NCBI GenBank assembly: GCA_030068145.1 | Contig: JAPJBO010000587.1 | Span: 80,609-144,608 of the forward strand | Direction: 5' to 3' | Length of the DNA: 64,000 bases | Source of the DNA: Diplonema papillatum | Lineage: Eukaryota > Euglenozoa > Diplonemea > Diplonemida > Diplonemidae | Part shown: one piece after another, positions 1 through 10,839 of the stretch | Layout of the letters: each line of letters begins with the position of its first letter | Numbering within the stretch: the first letter of the stretch is position 1 | Translations under genes and position numbers: made by a program | The notes under the pieces: model-generated | The model's input: only the letters and a program-made list of their open reading frames with translations | Told to the model about the DNA's origin: nothing | Database searches by the model: none

Positions 1-165
1 TCATACTCGAAGATTCGGACGACTGCATGGACGGCATCGGTGTCTTTCGCCCGACAATGGCCGGGACGAAGCAGGAACACTCGACGAAGTCGCTGTTTAC
101 AGGTCGTCGTCGTGATGCAGGAAGCCATCATCACGGCCGTGATCACATGCGCACTCATGGCTGAT
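1..165 (+). pseudogene. Decayed 5'-truncated copy of the four-helix membrane protein gene at 11853-12455
   Basis: The first ~165 bases match codons ~38-96 of the intact gene at 11853-12455. One frame reads EDSDDCMDGIGVF and AGTKQEHSTKSLF (intact gene EDSRDCMDGIGVF and AGTKQEQSTKSLF), and a second frame reads VVVMQEAIITAVITCAL (intact VVVMQVAIITAIISCAL). About 20 bases are missing between the two blocks, which changes frame, and similarity stops abruptly just after the CALM codons. The 5' part lies outside the window. The copy is therefore a dead paralogue. Many differences are at third codon positions, so the parent was probably still coding when the two diverged. Confidence 0.8.
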
Positions 166-282
166 GCCCAGCAAACTGGGCTACCTTGCAACCTGAGCTC
201 TGGATCCCACTACGGGCTTTGATCCCTGCACACCACTCGTCTCTCATCAGGGGATGGACGGGCTTGGTGAGTGATTTATATA

Positions 283-640
283 TGGGTCTGGGGCTCGGGG
301 CCACTTGAATTGATTTTGGGCTGGGGGTTGGGGTAGGGCCGGGTCACTACCAACCGGGATCAGCGGCAAGGGGTGAGCCAATGTAGGGAGGGATAAAGGG
401 GGGAGCCGAGGCAGGAGGGCCAGGGGCGGGAGGGCCAAAGGGTGGTGGGTGGCGAGACGTTGACTACCAAGTCTAATTAAATTTGAGATCCGAAATTGGA
501 CGTTGACTAGCAATTCTAATTAAATTTGGATCCGACAATAGACGTTGACTACCACTTCTAATTAAATTTGGGATCCGAAATTGGACGGTGACTACCAAGT
601 CTAATTAATTTTCTCTCAACTCCCTCCGGCAGAAAGAGGC
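283..640. repeat. Copy A of a G-rich block followed by a ~43-bp GTTGACTACCA satellite
   Basis: A purine-rich block (ATATGGGTCTGGGGCTCGGG ... GGCGGGAGGGCCAAAGGG) runs straight into about four copies of a ~43-bp unit built on GTTGACTACCA, CTAATTAAATTTGG and a variable ATCCGAAATTGGAC segment. The same block and satellite recur in the same order and orientation at 5662-6500. A few further satellite units lie at 1639-1760 and 1905-1935. No coding potential is visible. Confidence 0.85.
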
Positions 641-1640
641 GGTTGCCGTAGTATCCGACTATCACTCGACGTTAGCTACCTTACTAAGTCGACGGCCCGG
701 GTATGCCGCTGGCCTGGAAAGCTAGCAGGTCTGCTCGGCTCGCTAGCCTTGTCTCGTTTCAGGTGGAGCCGCGCTTGAGCGGGGCAGGTGCCGAGCGGCG
801 TTCCCGGCCGCCGAGTAAGGCAGGTCGAGCGATAGATACGGATGATGCATCACTGGTGAGTGCACAACTTTGCATACCGACGAGAAAGAGAACAACGTTC
901 TACTGGGGACGAGAGTCCGCATCTTTCGTCGACAACGACTTCAGAGGCGGCTTGATCGGTTGAACACAGGGGTTCAACATCACCTCGTCCTCATACCGCT
1001 TCAGACTTTCCTCGGAGTTCCATCCTCCGATTTTCTGAACCAGGTCCCGCTGGGTTCCCGCAAGGACGTAGCTCTGCGCTCCTCCCTTCCTGAGTGAGTG
1101 CGGAGAGTACAGCTGACGCTTGCGTCCATCCTGGGAATCCCCGAAGCCTGCCTGTCCCAGAAGCCAATGAAGTCCCTTTCGGAACCTGTCGAGGTTGGTC
1201 TTGGCCTTTGGTGTTCACCCAGGTGCTTGCTGCCACGTACGGACAGATGGCGTGTCTCCCCAATCGCTCGGGCTCCTCGATCGCCTTCATTGAAACAGTT
1301 CTACCGATAGCCTGTTGGTCGTTAGAAGAACATGACCACGCTCGCAGAGACGACTTCGTGGTCTTCCTTCGTCACCGCCGCCAACGCCAGTTTCCCGATC
1401 ATCTTTGTCCCTATCGGCCAGCAGTCTTCCTCTCCGGCTCCTCTCTTGAGCGACTGGTTGACGATTTTCAGGTAGTCTTGGTCCGCCGCGGGCATTCCCT
1501 AGAAGTTGAGGGCGCTGTGGGTGCGTACATGCGATATGTAGCACTTTCCCGTGGTTGGGTGGCCGCAAAGCTTCATGGCTCCGCCGAAGGCTTACAGCTT
1601 CCTCGCTGACGTCGGCCATGGCACCAGCTTGAAATGTCAA
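640..1640. other. No intact gene; weak coding-like traces on the minus strand
   Basis: No open frame longer than ~170 codons is present and none is convincing. The minus strand has stretches that look like decayed coding sequence (for example MPAADQDYLKIVNQSLKRG and VLKRYEDEVML), spread over more than one frame. I do not recognise the family. The stretch is bounded on both sides by GTTGACTACCA satellite units, so it may be a remnant of an older insertion. Confidence 0.35.
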
Positions 1641-1935
1641 TTAAATTTGGGAACCGACATTAGACGTTGACTACCAATTCTAATTAGATTTGGGATTTGG
1701 CATCGGACGTTGATTACCGATTTCAACTAAATTTGGATTCAATACTAGAAGTTGACTGGCGCGGGAATTCTTTGCTGTACCGTACCTTGCGCTGGGGGGC
1801 GCTGCCCCCCAGGCCCCCCTCTCTGACAAATTAGCTTGGCCACTTTGTCTGATTCTTAATACCAACACTGAGGTTGGGTTGGGCTGGGCTGGCATGGTAG
1901 TGCTTGCCTGTTGACTACCAATTCCACTTAATTTT
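1639..1935. repeat. Short run of diverged GTTGACTACCA satellite units
   Basis: Three or four copies of the ~43-bp unit (GTTGACTACCA/GATT ... TTAAATTTGG) occur at 1639-1760. After unrelated GC-rich sequence another unit occurs at ~1911-1935. They match the arrays at 457-620 and 5890-6500 in unit sequence but are more divergent. Confidence 0.65.
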
Positions 1936-1969
1936 GATCCGCCGCAGGACCCCGAGAGCGAAAAGGACC

Positions 1970-2130
1970 ATATAAATCCCTGGGCTTGGTAGCAGGAACA
2001 TTTCCGGAGTTGGGGCTTGCACTGATAAAAACGAAGCAACGGACGATCAGCATCAACTGACCAAAGGTGATGAAAATGATAAGGCGAAAGTTTCTTGTTC
2101 TTCGCGTGTACAGGGTATAAACCTCTCTGG
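1970..2130 (-). repeat. Dispersed repeat shared with 34905-35020
   Basis: Read on the minus strand, this segment (CTGTACACGCGAAGAACAAG ... CATCACCTTTGGTC ... GCAAGCCCCAACTCCGGAAA) matches the plus strand at ~34905-35005. The copies differ by substitutions and by ~20-25 bases present only here. Both encode a short LYTRRTR.FRL..FITFG reading, but no longer frame supports a gene. The 1970 edge carries ATATAAATCCCT, the same string as the TATA-like site upstream of the 11853 gene. Confidence 0.65.
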
Positions 2131-3060
2131 GTACAGATGTACAGTGACTTAAATTGCCTCCTTGGAGAGAGTCACTCGGAGCCGTTGTTCCTTCTCCATC
2201 CGCCAATTTAACATCCGTTTAATTCATGTCATACCTACCAAAGGATCACGGTTAGCTCTCCTTAGCTGGCTTGCTGGTACCTTGGGAACGAGCTGACCGG
2301 CGAAGTTGGCTGCCCGGCGGCTGCCTCAGTTGGGGAGATCGGTCCTCCTGGCTACCGCTCAGTCACAGCTCAACTGGCGAAGGCCTGAGTTGGCTTCAAT
2401 CTAACACAACTGGCTGCGGCGGGCCGGCTCACGATTCCTGGCTGCTCGCATTCGCCTCGCGGGACTCTGGGATTATCCCAATGGCTCTATCCCAATGGAC
2501 CGACGCAAAGAGAAGAGAAGCCAAAGATCAATGCGCAAGGACTAGCAGCCTACGGCACAAGCTGGAGGTGCCCGGGACCAAGAGGTCTGCCGTCGCCTCA
2601 TCGTTCGTGTGGAGGCCCGGCATCCGCCTAACCGGGCACGGCATAAGAGTGGACAGGGCGACTCGGAAGGTCCGCTACGTTCATCTCGCCTCCGCCCTGA
2701 CGATGCCTTTCTACAGCCCGTGGACCGGGGCAGCATTCTAGCTATGGACTGGCTCTGGACAAGGCTTGCCAGAACGACGTTGCCCACCGAAACTTGCACG
2801 CCCGTCATCTCTGTATACCACAGACCGGCCACCGCCACGGATGCGAGCTTCAGTGCGTGAATCAGCGGCCCGGACGCCCGGACAGGAAGCGGCAGGAGCG
2901 AGCACGTCGGGCTGGCCCGGAATCAGCTCCTCGACCGACATGTCCGGGTCCCGACGTAGGGCAACCCTTCCAGAGATTCGCCTCGAGTCGTCAGGCCTCG
3001 GCGATCCCCAGCTTCCCAGGAATTTCGTCGGCCACATGGCAGGCATCCAGCGGTCCAGAC
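2131..3060. other. Unassigned sequence
   Basis: A plus-strand frame of ~156 codons (2271-2741) has no recognisable domain, is Ser/Trp/Arg-rich and uses a non-ATG start, so I do not call it a gene. The 3' part grades into the 88-bp satellite that begins near 3060. I see no RNA gene, inverted terminal repeat or splice-organised coding sequence here. Confidence 0.4.
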
Positions 3061-5360
3061 GGACCTCAACCAGGCGAGCTTGCACTATGTGTCTACACGT
3101 CAACGACCATGCGCTCGACAGGCGCCTGACGGATCTCGGCAAAGCAAGCACAGACCGCAGCAGAAGCGAGTCTACGCGTCAGTGCTCAGGCCAGACGGAT
3201 TTCAGCCAGGCGAGCTTCGCCGTGCACGCGGCACGGCGGATCTCAGCCAAAAAGCGCGCCTACACGTCAGCTGTCAGGCCAGACTGATCACATCCAAGAG
3301 AGCTTCGTGCCGTGCACGCGGCACGGCGGATCTCGGCCGAAGCGTGAGAGTCCCGTATTTCCTCGACGAGCCATGTTGGATACCTCCTTGCTAGCACGAG
3401 TCGCTCAGTGGGAATACTGAGCTAATCTGCACGTCAGTTACCAGGCCAGATGGACTCATCCAGGCGAGCTTCACGCCATGCACGCGGCACGGCGGATCTT
3501 AAACGCAGCGAGCCTACACGTCAACGGCCATGCGCTCGACAGGCGCCCGACGGACCCCCGGCACGGCGAGCATGCACGCTGTGCGCGTGGCACGGCAGAC
3601 CGCAGCAGAAGCGATCCTACACGTCAGCCGTCAGGCCAACTCATCTCAGCCAGGAGAGCTTCATGCCGTGCACGCGGCAGGGCGGATCTCAGCCACAGGG
3701 AGCCTGCACGTCAGTGACCAGACCAGATGGATCTCAACCAGGCGAACTTCACGCCGTGCGCGAGGCACAGCGAGCCTACACGTCAACGACGATGCGCTCG
3801 ACAGGCGCATGACGGATCCCAGCCAAGCGAGCATGCACGCTGTTGACCGCAGCAGAAGCGAGTCCACACGTCAGTGCTCAGGCCAGGCAGATTTCAGCAA
3901 GGCTAGCTTCGCCGTGCACGCGGCACGGCGGATCTCAGCAGAAACGTGTCTAGACGTCAGGGATCAGGCTGGACGGATCTTAACCAGGCGCTTCACGCCG
4001 TGCACGGGCATCGCGGATCTCAGCCAAAGCGAGCCTGCACGTCAGTGACCAGGCCAGATGGATCTCAACCAGGCGAGTTTCACGCCGTGCACGGGGCACG
4101 GCGGATCTTAAACGCAGCGAGCCTACACGTCAACGACCATGCGCTCGACAGGCGCCCAACGGACCCCCGGCACGGCGAGCATGCACGCTGTGCGCGTGGT
4201 ACGGCAGACAGCAGAAGCGAGCCTACACGTCAGTGCTCAGGCCAGACAGATTTCAGCAAGGCGAGCTTCGCCGCGCACGCGGCACGGCGGCTCGCGTGTC
4301 TAGACGTCGGTGATCAGGCTAGACGGATCACAACCAGGCGCTTCACGCCGTCTACGGGCATCGCGGATCTCAGCCAAAAACGAGCTTACACGTCAGCCGT
4401 TAGGCCAGACTGATCTCGGCCAGGAGAGCTTCATGCCGTGCACGCGGCACAGCGGATCTCAGCCTGCACGTCAGTGATCAGGCCAGACGGATCTCAACCA
4501 AGAGAGCTTCATGCTGTGCACGCGGCACGGCGGATCTCACCCCAAGCGAGCGTACACGTCAGTGATCAGGCCAGACGGATCTCAACCAGGCGAGCTTCAC
4601 GCCGTGCACGCGGCACGGCGGATCTCAACCAAAGCGAGCCTACACGTCGGTGATCAGGGTAGACGGATCTCAACCAGGCGAGCTTCACGCCGTGCACGCG
4701 GCACGGCGGATCTCAACCACAGGGAGCCTACACTGATCAGGCCAGACGGATCTCAACCAGGCGAGCTTCACGCCGTGCACGCCGCACGGCGGATCTCAAC
4801 CAAAGCGAGCCTACACGTCGGTGATCAGGGTAGACGGATCTCAACCAGGCGAGCTTCACGCCGTGCACGCGGCACGGCGGATCTCAACCACAGGGAGCCT
4901 ACACGTCAGTGACCAGGCCGGACGGATCTCAACCAGGCGAGCTTCACGCCGTGCACGCTGCACGGCGGATCTCAACCAAAGCGAGCCTACACGTCGGTGA
5001 TCAGGGTAGACGGATCTCAACCAGGCGAGCTTCACGCCGTGCACGCGGCACGGCGGATCTCAACCACAGGGAGCCTACACGTCAGTGATCAGGCCAGACG
5101 GATCTCAACCAGGCGAGCTTCACGCCGTGCACGCTGCACGGCGGATCTCAACCAAAGCGAGCCTACACGTCGGTGATCAGGGTAGACGGATCTCAACCAG
5201 GCGAGCTTCACGCCGTGCACGCGGCACGGCGGATCTCAACCACAGCGAGCCTACACGTCGGTGATCGGGTAGACGGATCTCAACCAGGCGAGCTTCACGC
5301 CATGCACGCGGCACGGCGGATCTCAACCGAAGCGAGCCTGGCCGTCCTCGGCCTGGCGCT
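3060..5360. repeat. 88-bp tandem satellite, homogeneous at its right end and diverged at its left
   Basis: The unit contains ACACGTCAGTGATCAGGCC, GACGGATCTCAACCAGGCGA, GCTTCACGCCGTGCACGCGG and CACGGCGGATCTCAACC. ACACGTC anchors fall exactly 88 bases apart at about 4554, 4642, 4813, 4901, 4989, 5077 and 5165. From 4440 to 5340 the units are nearly identical and alternate two variants (AAAGCGAGCC and CACAGGGAGCC). From 3060 to 4400 they are rearranged, with deletions and a GCGCTCGACAGGCGCC module. Since 88 is not a multiple of three, the Arg-rich frames running through it change from unit to unit and are not genes. Confidence 0.93.
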
Positions 5361-5661
5361 CGTCAGGCGCCAGACGGATCTCCGCATGGCACTTCGAATA
5401 CTAGGCGGGATGAATCTCAGCTGGATCCAGCCGATCGACCGTCTCTCGGCGCGCGACGGCCCCCCTCAGGTGGACCGCGGCTCGCATCTCAGGCATCAGC
5501 CTGGCATGCCCCCACGCATGCTCTGCTACTCGGTATTCAGTCCCGGCGAGCAGTGGCAGGGCGCTCTCCAGCCAAACAAGTAGACCAGAAACAAATGACT
5601 GATCCGGTTTGGTGGAGATCCGCGCTCCTGCCGGGGCTTTGCTCGGAATTAGCTGAATTAA
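5360..5661. other. Unassigned spacer between satellite and G-rich block
   Basis: About 300 bases with no gene, no internal repeat and no match elsewhere in the window that I can see. The first ~70 bases still carry degraded satellite words such as GGCGCTCGTCAGGCGCC. Confidence 0.4.
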
Positions 5662-6500
5662 ACACCTATTATATATGGGTCTGGGGCTCGGGGCCACCCC
5701 GAGCGCGAAAAAAAAAATTGAATTAATTTTGGGCTGGGGGCTGGGGTAGGGCGGGTCACTACCAACCGGGATCAGCGGGGGTGAGCCACAGGGGAGGGAC
5801 GAAGCCATGGCGAAGCCATGGGGGCAGGAAGGGGAAAGAGGAGGCAGGAGGGCCAGGGGCGGGAGGGCCAAAGGGGGTGATGGGAGGCGAGACGTTGACT
5901 ACCAAGTCTAATTAAAATTGGGATCGGAAATTGAACGTTGACTACCAATTCTAATTAAATTTGGATTCAGAATTGAACGTTGACTACGAATTCTAATTAA
6001 ATTTGGGATCGGAAATTGGATGTTGACTACCAATTCTAATTAATTTTGGATCCGACAATAGACGTTGACTACCAATTCTATTTAAATTCAGAATCGGAAA
6101 TTGGACGTTGACTACCAATTCTAATTCAATTTGGATTCCGAATTTGGACGTTGACTACCACTTCCAATTAAATTTGGATACGACATCAGACGTTGACTAC
6201 CGATTGTAATTAAAGTTGGAATCCGAAATTGGACGTAGACTACCATTTCTAATTAAATTTGGGACCCGAAATTGGACGCTGACTACCAAATCTAATTAAA
6301 TTTGGCTACCGATTGTAATTAAATTTGGGAGTTGACTACCAATTCTAATTAAATTTTGGATTTGGCATCAGACGTTGACTACCGATTGTAATTAAATTTG
6401 GGATCCGAAACTGGACGTTGCCTATCAATTCTAATTAATTTTTTGGATTTGGCATCAGACGTTGACTACCAAGTCTAATTGATTTTGGATCCGAACCTAT
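5662..6500. repeat. Copy B of the G-rich block plus a long ~43-bp GTTGACTACCA array
   Basis: Positions 5662-5905 repeat the G-rich block of 283-470 in direct orientation with small indels, including an internal GCGAAGCCATGG duplication. It is followed by roughly fourteen ~43-bp units built on GTTGACTACCAATTCTAATT and AAATTTGGGATCCGAAATTG. Units vary by point changes and by loss of half-units. The array ends near 6500. No gene is visible. Confidence 0.88.
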
Positions 6501-7270
6501 GTCAGTCTATTAAGGAAATACAACTTGAGTTTGTCAAGGAGCTGAGGCACTTGATCGGCAGCTACTTCTTCGTCTTCCCCTTTCTTCGCAGCCTCGGGGG
6601 CGGGATCGGGTAATGGAATCTCCGCATCGTGCTTCTGTAAAGCTGCCCGTTAGTGTTTGCGTTTGTGCTTCCTCGGAGGATCAAGCTCATGTTCGAGGAG
6701 ACACGCTTTCAGAAAGTCGATGTTTTTATACCCTGTCCTCTACGTCTACGTCAGTAAATCTTTCTTCTGAAGGCGCCCCATTGTTGATTTTGTCCCCTGG
6801 CACGACACTGCTGCTGCAGCAACAGGACTTTCGACCACTCCTTCGTGCAGTCGAATCGGAGCGAATCGATGCGAGCAGGCCTTCTCGTTTCCTCTTTCTG
6901 CCAGCCACCAGGTCAGCTTCCTCCTGCTTGGACTTGTTCCACAACAGTCTTTCTCGACCTAGACGCACTGACAATCAGATTCGGCAACGGTGGAACCGAA
7001 GGCAACTCTCCTTCTTTGCAGCAGACCTTTGTCGAATGAGCTCGTCCCGCACGTTTGGATGAGTAGCGATTTGGAGGACCTTCTTCATCTTCCCGCGCAT
7101 CCCTTCCAAAACAGACGGTCCAAGTGCCAGATTTCTCGTCACACTTGCTACCTCCTCATCGGGCGGGCAGTACTGCACAGGCTCGTAGCAACTTCCGGCG
7201 GCAACCCGATGAACGACGCTCCGGAGACAGTCAACATCTGACGCCGTGGAGATGTCGGGCATTAGAACGG
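6500..7270 (-). pseudogene. Possible decayed minus-strand coding sequence, family unknown
   Basis: On the minus strand 7262-6975 reads ~95 residues (PDISTASDVDCLRSVVHRVA ... LIRQRSAAKKES) and, after a single stop, the same frame continues for 82 residues to 6726 (SVRLGRERLLWNKSKQEEAD ... RKRKREG). A basic, charged product interrupted by one stop looks more like a decayed gene than chance, but no domain is recognisable and the flanks (6500-6725) show nothing else. It could also be chance. Confidence 0.3.
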
Positions 7271-7912
7271 TTCACTCCCTTCCCCCCGTAGTAACGCGTG
7301 CAGGGCAGTGTGGCTCCGCACCAGGCCGCGCCAGAAAACCCTGTATGCGCGATTGGCGCGCCCTTAGTGTTTTCACCAGGAATTGACAACTTCTTCACTT
7401 CGGGATCATCATTCGTCCATTTTCTCGGCGATCCCGGCGTGCGTTCCGACAGGTTTTTGGTCCGGAGAGAAGATCGATGACGAAATCTTCCAGAAAACCT
7501 GTTCTCAGAGGGTGTCAACCTATTCTGGTGCCTTCCCACACCCCCTGTCCTTCCAGACCACACTTTGCCAAAACCAGAGTCCACTGTTTGTGCCCATTGA
7601 AAAATGACCCAGACTGGGTATCAATTCCGCCGAGGCACACTTTTGCCCACGTGGGAACCTAAATTTCCTTGGGGCTACAGGGTGCGCCAAACGCGCCGCT
7701 CCGCGCCACGCCAAACGAGCCACCACACTGTGCAGGGGAAGGGAGGCGATTCGTAGTCCACCTGTTACGGGAAACATTTGACATTTGAGTCAAAAAAAAA
7801 AAACGCAAAAATATCCAGAAAATGGGTTTGGCACCTCAAATAAAACTTCAAAGTATCATGTGGTGGTGTTTGAGTGTGGGCAAAACTTTCGGGTTCTGGG
7901 CCAAAAAGTTGC
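7271..7912. other. Unassigned sequence with a weak inverted repeat
   Basis: CTCCCTTCCCC with CAGTGTGGC (7271-7315) recurs inverted at ~7712-7752 (CCACCACACTGTGCAGGGGA, GGGAAGGGAG). The arms are imperfect and I see no target duplication, so a small transposon is possible but unproven. No gene is visible. The last ~140 bases run into the TAA flank of the transposon at 7916. Confidence 0.35.
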
Positions 7913-7915
7913 TAA

Positions 7916-10285
7916 GGGCAGACTATTTTTATTTTTTGATCCGCGTCCCCCGACCCCTGAAAATTTTCCGCGCGCGCGCAAAAAAAAAAAAAATAGTTTT
8001 TTTTAAAAAAATTGTTTGGCAAGTCACCTGGCCTGTGGGTTCCTGTGTGGAGGGGGGTGGTCTTGGTGGCAAGCGGTCGGGGGGTGGGGCCCGGAGGGGT
8101 ACGCGCCCCTCACTTTGCTTCTTCGGCGACTTTTTGCACTGGGAAATAACCGCCGTCTGCTTGTGCTCAGGCTTTTGTTGTACGGAGGGACTAGGTGAGC
8201 CTTCAGCGTAGAGCTGCTGCCACCGACAGTAGTGGGCGTCTAGTCGTGGGCCTTGCGCTGTGTATGCGACTGCCTCGCGAATACCATTGGGAACCGCTTT
8301 GTGTACCTGGCAGCAACCGTGCTGTTCGACGTACTCGGCCAGAATTGGTATCGTACCCACGTTTCGGACGGGACGTGGGCATCGGCCGGAAGCCGCTTCT
8401 GCACTTCTTCCATGAGAAGCCGGATGCTTGCGGGGGCCTCAAACGTGGGGCGTGAAACTTCTCCATGACGCCTCTCGTCCACGACAGTACCGCACTCCTC
8501 AAGAACGCGGCCCAGCCGTCGTATTTGGACGACGAAAGCGCGTCTTTTGTCGAGATTCGGAATGCAACCTCACTGAACTCCTCGGGGGTGAAATCAGTTG
8601 TGAGGAGTTCAGCCAGGTGGCTTTCGGTAGGTGTGCGCAGGGGGTTCGCATCTCCACGTTTTCATCGTCTTGAGGATGGTACGCGGAACCCCAGATGACT
8701 TCCAGACCTCGACGAACTTCATCCTCGTGGCCCGGGTGTGGAACCTTTTCCCCGTCCCGATGCACGACTTGAACGCCTTGACGACATCCTCCTGTAGGCG
8801 GCGGTCGCTCGGTGGCAGCTTGAATACCAAGCTCTTGCCCCAGCGTTGTATTTGTGGACACCGAAGGGGAAACTCGTCCTTACCCCTTGGATCTGCTTGA
8901 ACCGAGCACGGCGATCGTCAGAGAGGCCGGGCACGGTGTCCAGTGAAAACGGCTCGAATTGCCTCGACGAATTTCCCTTCCAGCTCTCCCCAAGAAGAAG
9001 ACCCCTCCGCCTTCACGGTGGACTGCTCCCAGTCGCAAACAGGGTTTCTGGATGGGACTCCCGCACTGCGTGCTTGAGCTGTTGGTTTTGCGCTTGCCGC
9101 GTGACAATATACGGGTGCACACCACGTCTCTCACTTCCTGCAGTTTCGTGCATTGGATGCTGAGAATACCTTAGCTCTGCGACCCACGGCAAGGTCAACA
9201 CATTTCTCAGGCTACTTTCTTGTTCTTGCAGGTTCTGAAGGGTGCACCGGGGGATGTCGGCGGTACGGCCGGCGCTGGGCAATCACCTTGTTGGTGCCCT
9301 CGTGCTGCTGCAACAGCTGCGCAGAAAGTGGGAGCTCATCAAGTTTGAGAAGGGTCTTGGCCACTTCCTGATAGAACGGATGTCCTTTTTCATCGACCAG
9401 GAGGGCCCTGTCGAAGTCTACGGGGTAGTCCTGGACTAGCCTGTTGAACAACACTACCCACGACTTCGTTTCACCCACTTGCAGCGGCTTCACGCGGGCT
9501 TTGCTCTTTTTCATAAGCAGGTCGAAGGCGTTGACAGGTGTTCAGCTACGGGAACTCTTGCTTCACAACGTACCGAACCTCCCGGTACTGCATGGACTCC
9601 ATGGCCTGCACAGACATCCCAAGAGAAACATCTCTCCACACACTCCTGCTATCAGCCCTAGCCGACCACCACATCATCATCATACTCGGCAGGCGTCTGA
9701 GGTGACGGTCTTTTATGATCTGCTGAAACATCTAACGACAGGTCGTTGATCTCAAGGAGGTGTCGATCCTTCACTGCACCAATCTCAACATCGATGGCGA
9801 AAAAACACGTCCCTTCCCTTTGCTTGTGCCCTGTTTTTGCGTCAGTATGCAACACTCACTTAGTCAAGGTGAAACTGCTGAAGGCTGTACTTTCTCTCAC
9901 CCGGGAAGGCGCGTCGGCAGGCGGAGCGGGTTCTCCGGTTTGTCCTCGGTCTGTGTCCGGTGTGCTTTGCCGGCGTCACAACTTTTGTGGTGCTGCAGCA
10001 ACAGATAGATCAGGGGGTCAAAACAAATTAGAGATTCGCAGCGAGCTTCTAATCCGGCGTTCCGCTGACGCGTCGTTGTTGGCCCCACGAGCGGGGTTTG
10101 GTGTTTCCGCAGCCGAAGCGCGGACTTCAGTGACCATCTGGAGTCCCCCCATGGCACCCTGTTGTGCCCTTCCCACAGCAGAAAAAAATATTTTTTTTTT
10201 CAACTATTTTTTTTTTCTTCCACGGTTTCCCAAAATTTTCCGCGCGCTAGGACGCGGATCAAAAAAAAAAAAAAATAGTCTGCCC
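7916..10285 (-). mobile_element. 2.37-kb DNA transposon with terminal inverted repeats and TAA target duplication
   Basis: The left end reads GGGCAGACTATTTTT followed by a T-rich run and GATCCGCGTCC. The right end is its inverse (GGACGCGGATC, A-run, AAAAATAGTCTGCCC at 10285). Both ends are bordered by TAA (7913-7915 and 10286-10288). Three-base TWA duplications with GGG-starting ends are typical of PIF/Harbinger elements, but no transposase domain could be recognised, so the superfamily is an inference. A second motif, AAAATTTTCCGCGCGC, lies inside each end in direct rather than inverted orientation. The interior carries decayed coding sequence on the minus strand. Confidence 0.8.
7930..9860 (-). 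pseudogene. Broken minus-strand gene inside the 2.37-kb transposon
   Basis: Open stretches on the minus strand follow one another in consistent order but in changing frames: FAIDVEIGAVKDRHLLEIND (near 9780), EVRYVVKQEF (near 9560), KSWVVLFNRLVQDYPVDFDR and QEVAKTLLKLDELPLSAQLL (9514-9212), LQEDVVKAFKSCIGTGKRFH (near 8780), LLMEEVQKRL and HVPSETWVRYQFWP (near 8370), and DAHYCRWQQLYAEG at the end. The pattern is that of one long, several-times-broken protein, presumably the element's transposase. I do not recognise the family and see no assignable DDE motif. Confidence 0.55.
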
Positions 10286-10288
10286 TAA

Positions 10289-10830
10289 GTACACAAAATG
10301 TTTTTTTTTCCGGTGAGAAAAAACACGCAGTCTTTTTTCGCTTGGTCTTATTCTCCCAACAATATAGGTGAACACCCAAACACACACCTTCTCCCTTTCC
10401 GGTTTTTTGGCGCCACTGACCCGCAGGTCAGGGGAAAAAACTTCAAGTTCCCTCCCACCCGTCCCTTGGAAAGGGGAGTTCGCACAGTTTCGTATTTGAA
10501 AACCCTTGCTCCTCCGGTTGGATTTCCTTCCGCGTGTTTGGCACACGGAAGAGGGTACCCCGCAGAAGTGTTTCCTCCTGCGAGTCAACGGGCCCTCTTT
10601 TTCCGTAGCGGGAAGAATTCAATTGACCGGCCCCCCTCGCAACCTCGCAAGGACGGGAGCAAGGTGGTCCTGTGTTTCTCCACGGGACCCCGACGCTCGC
10701 TACGTCGTAATAAAAGCCCAAACGCAGAAAAGTCTCTTCTTCCTCCTCTCGAACGTCTTCCTCCAACGTCTCATTGTACTAGGCCGGCGCAAAAACCAAA
10801 GGGATGGGAAATAAGATCAGAAATCCCACT
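10289..10830. other. Unassigned sequence between two transposons
   Basis: A 228-codon plus frame spans 10298-10984 but crosses into the neighbouring transposon and has no recognisable domain. The sequence is T/C-rich with Arg/Pro-rich readings. No gene is supported. Confidence 0.35.
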
Positions 10831-10839
10831 GTACCATGG

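Noticed and set aside
3060-5360. Arg-rich frames across the 88-bp satellite
   Set aside because: 88 is not divisible by three, so each unit is read in a different frame.
3060-5360. CRISPR-like array
   Set aside because: Units are contiguous satellites without unique spacers, and the DNA is eukaryotic.
283-6500. The two G-rich/satellite blocks as paired long terminal repeats
   Set aside because: No matching sharp ends, no priming site or retroelement coding sequence between them; the satellite content explains the similarity.
7271-7754. Small transposon with CTCCCTTCCCC ends
   Set aside because: Arms are imperfect and no flanking duplication could be found; kept only as an unassigned stretch.
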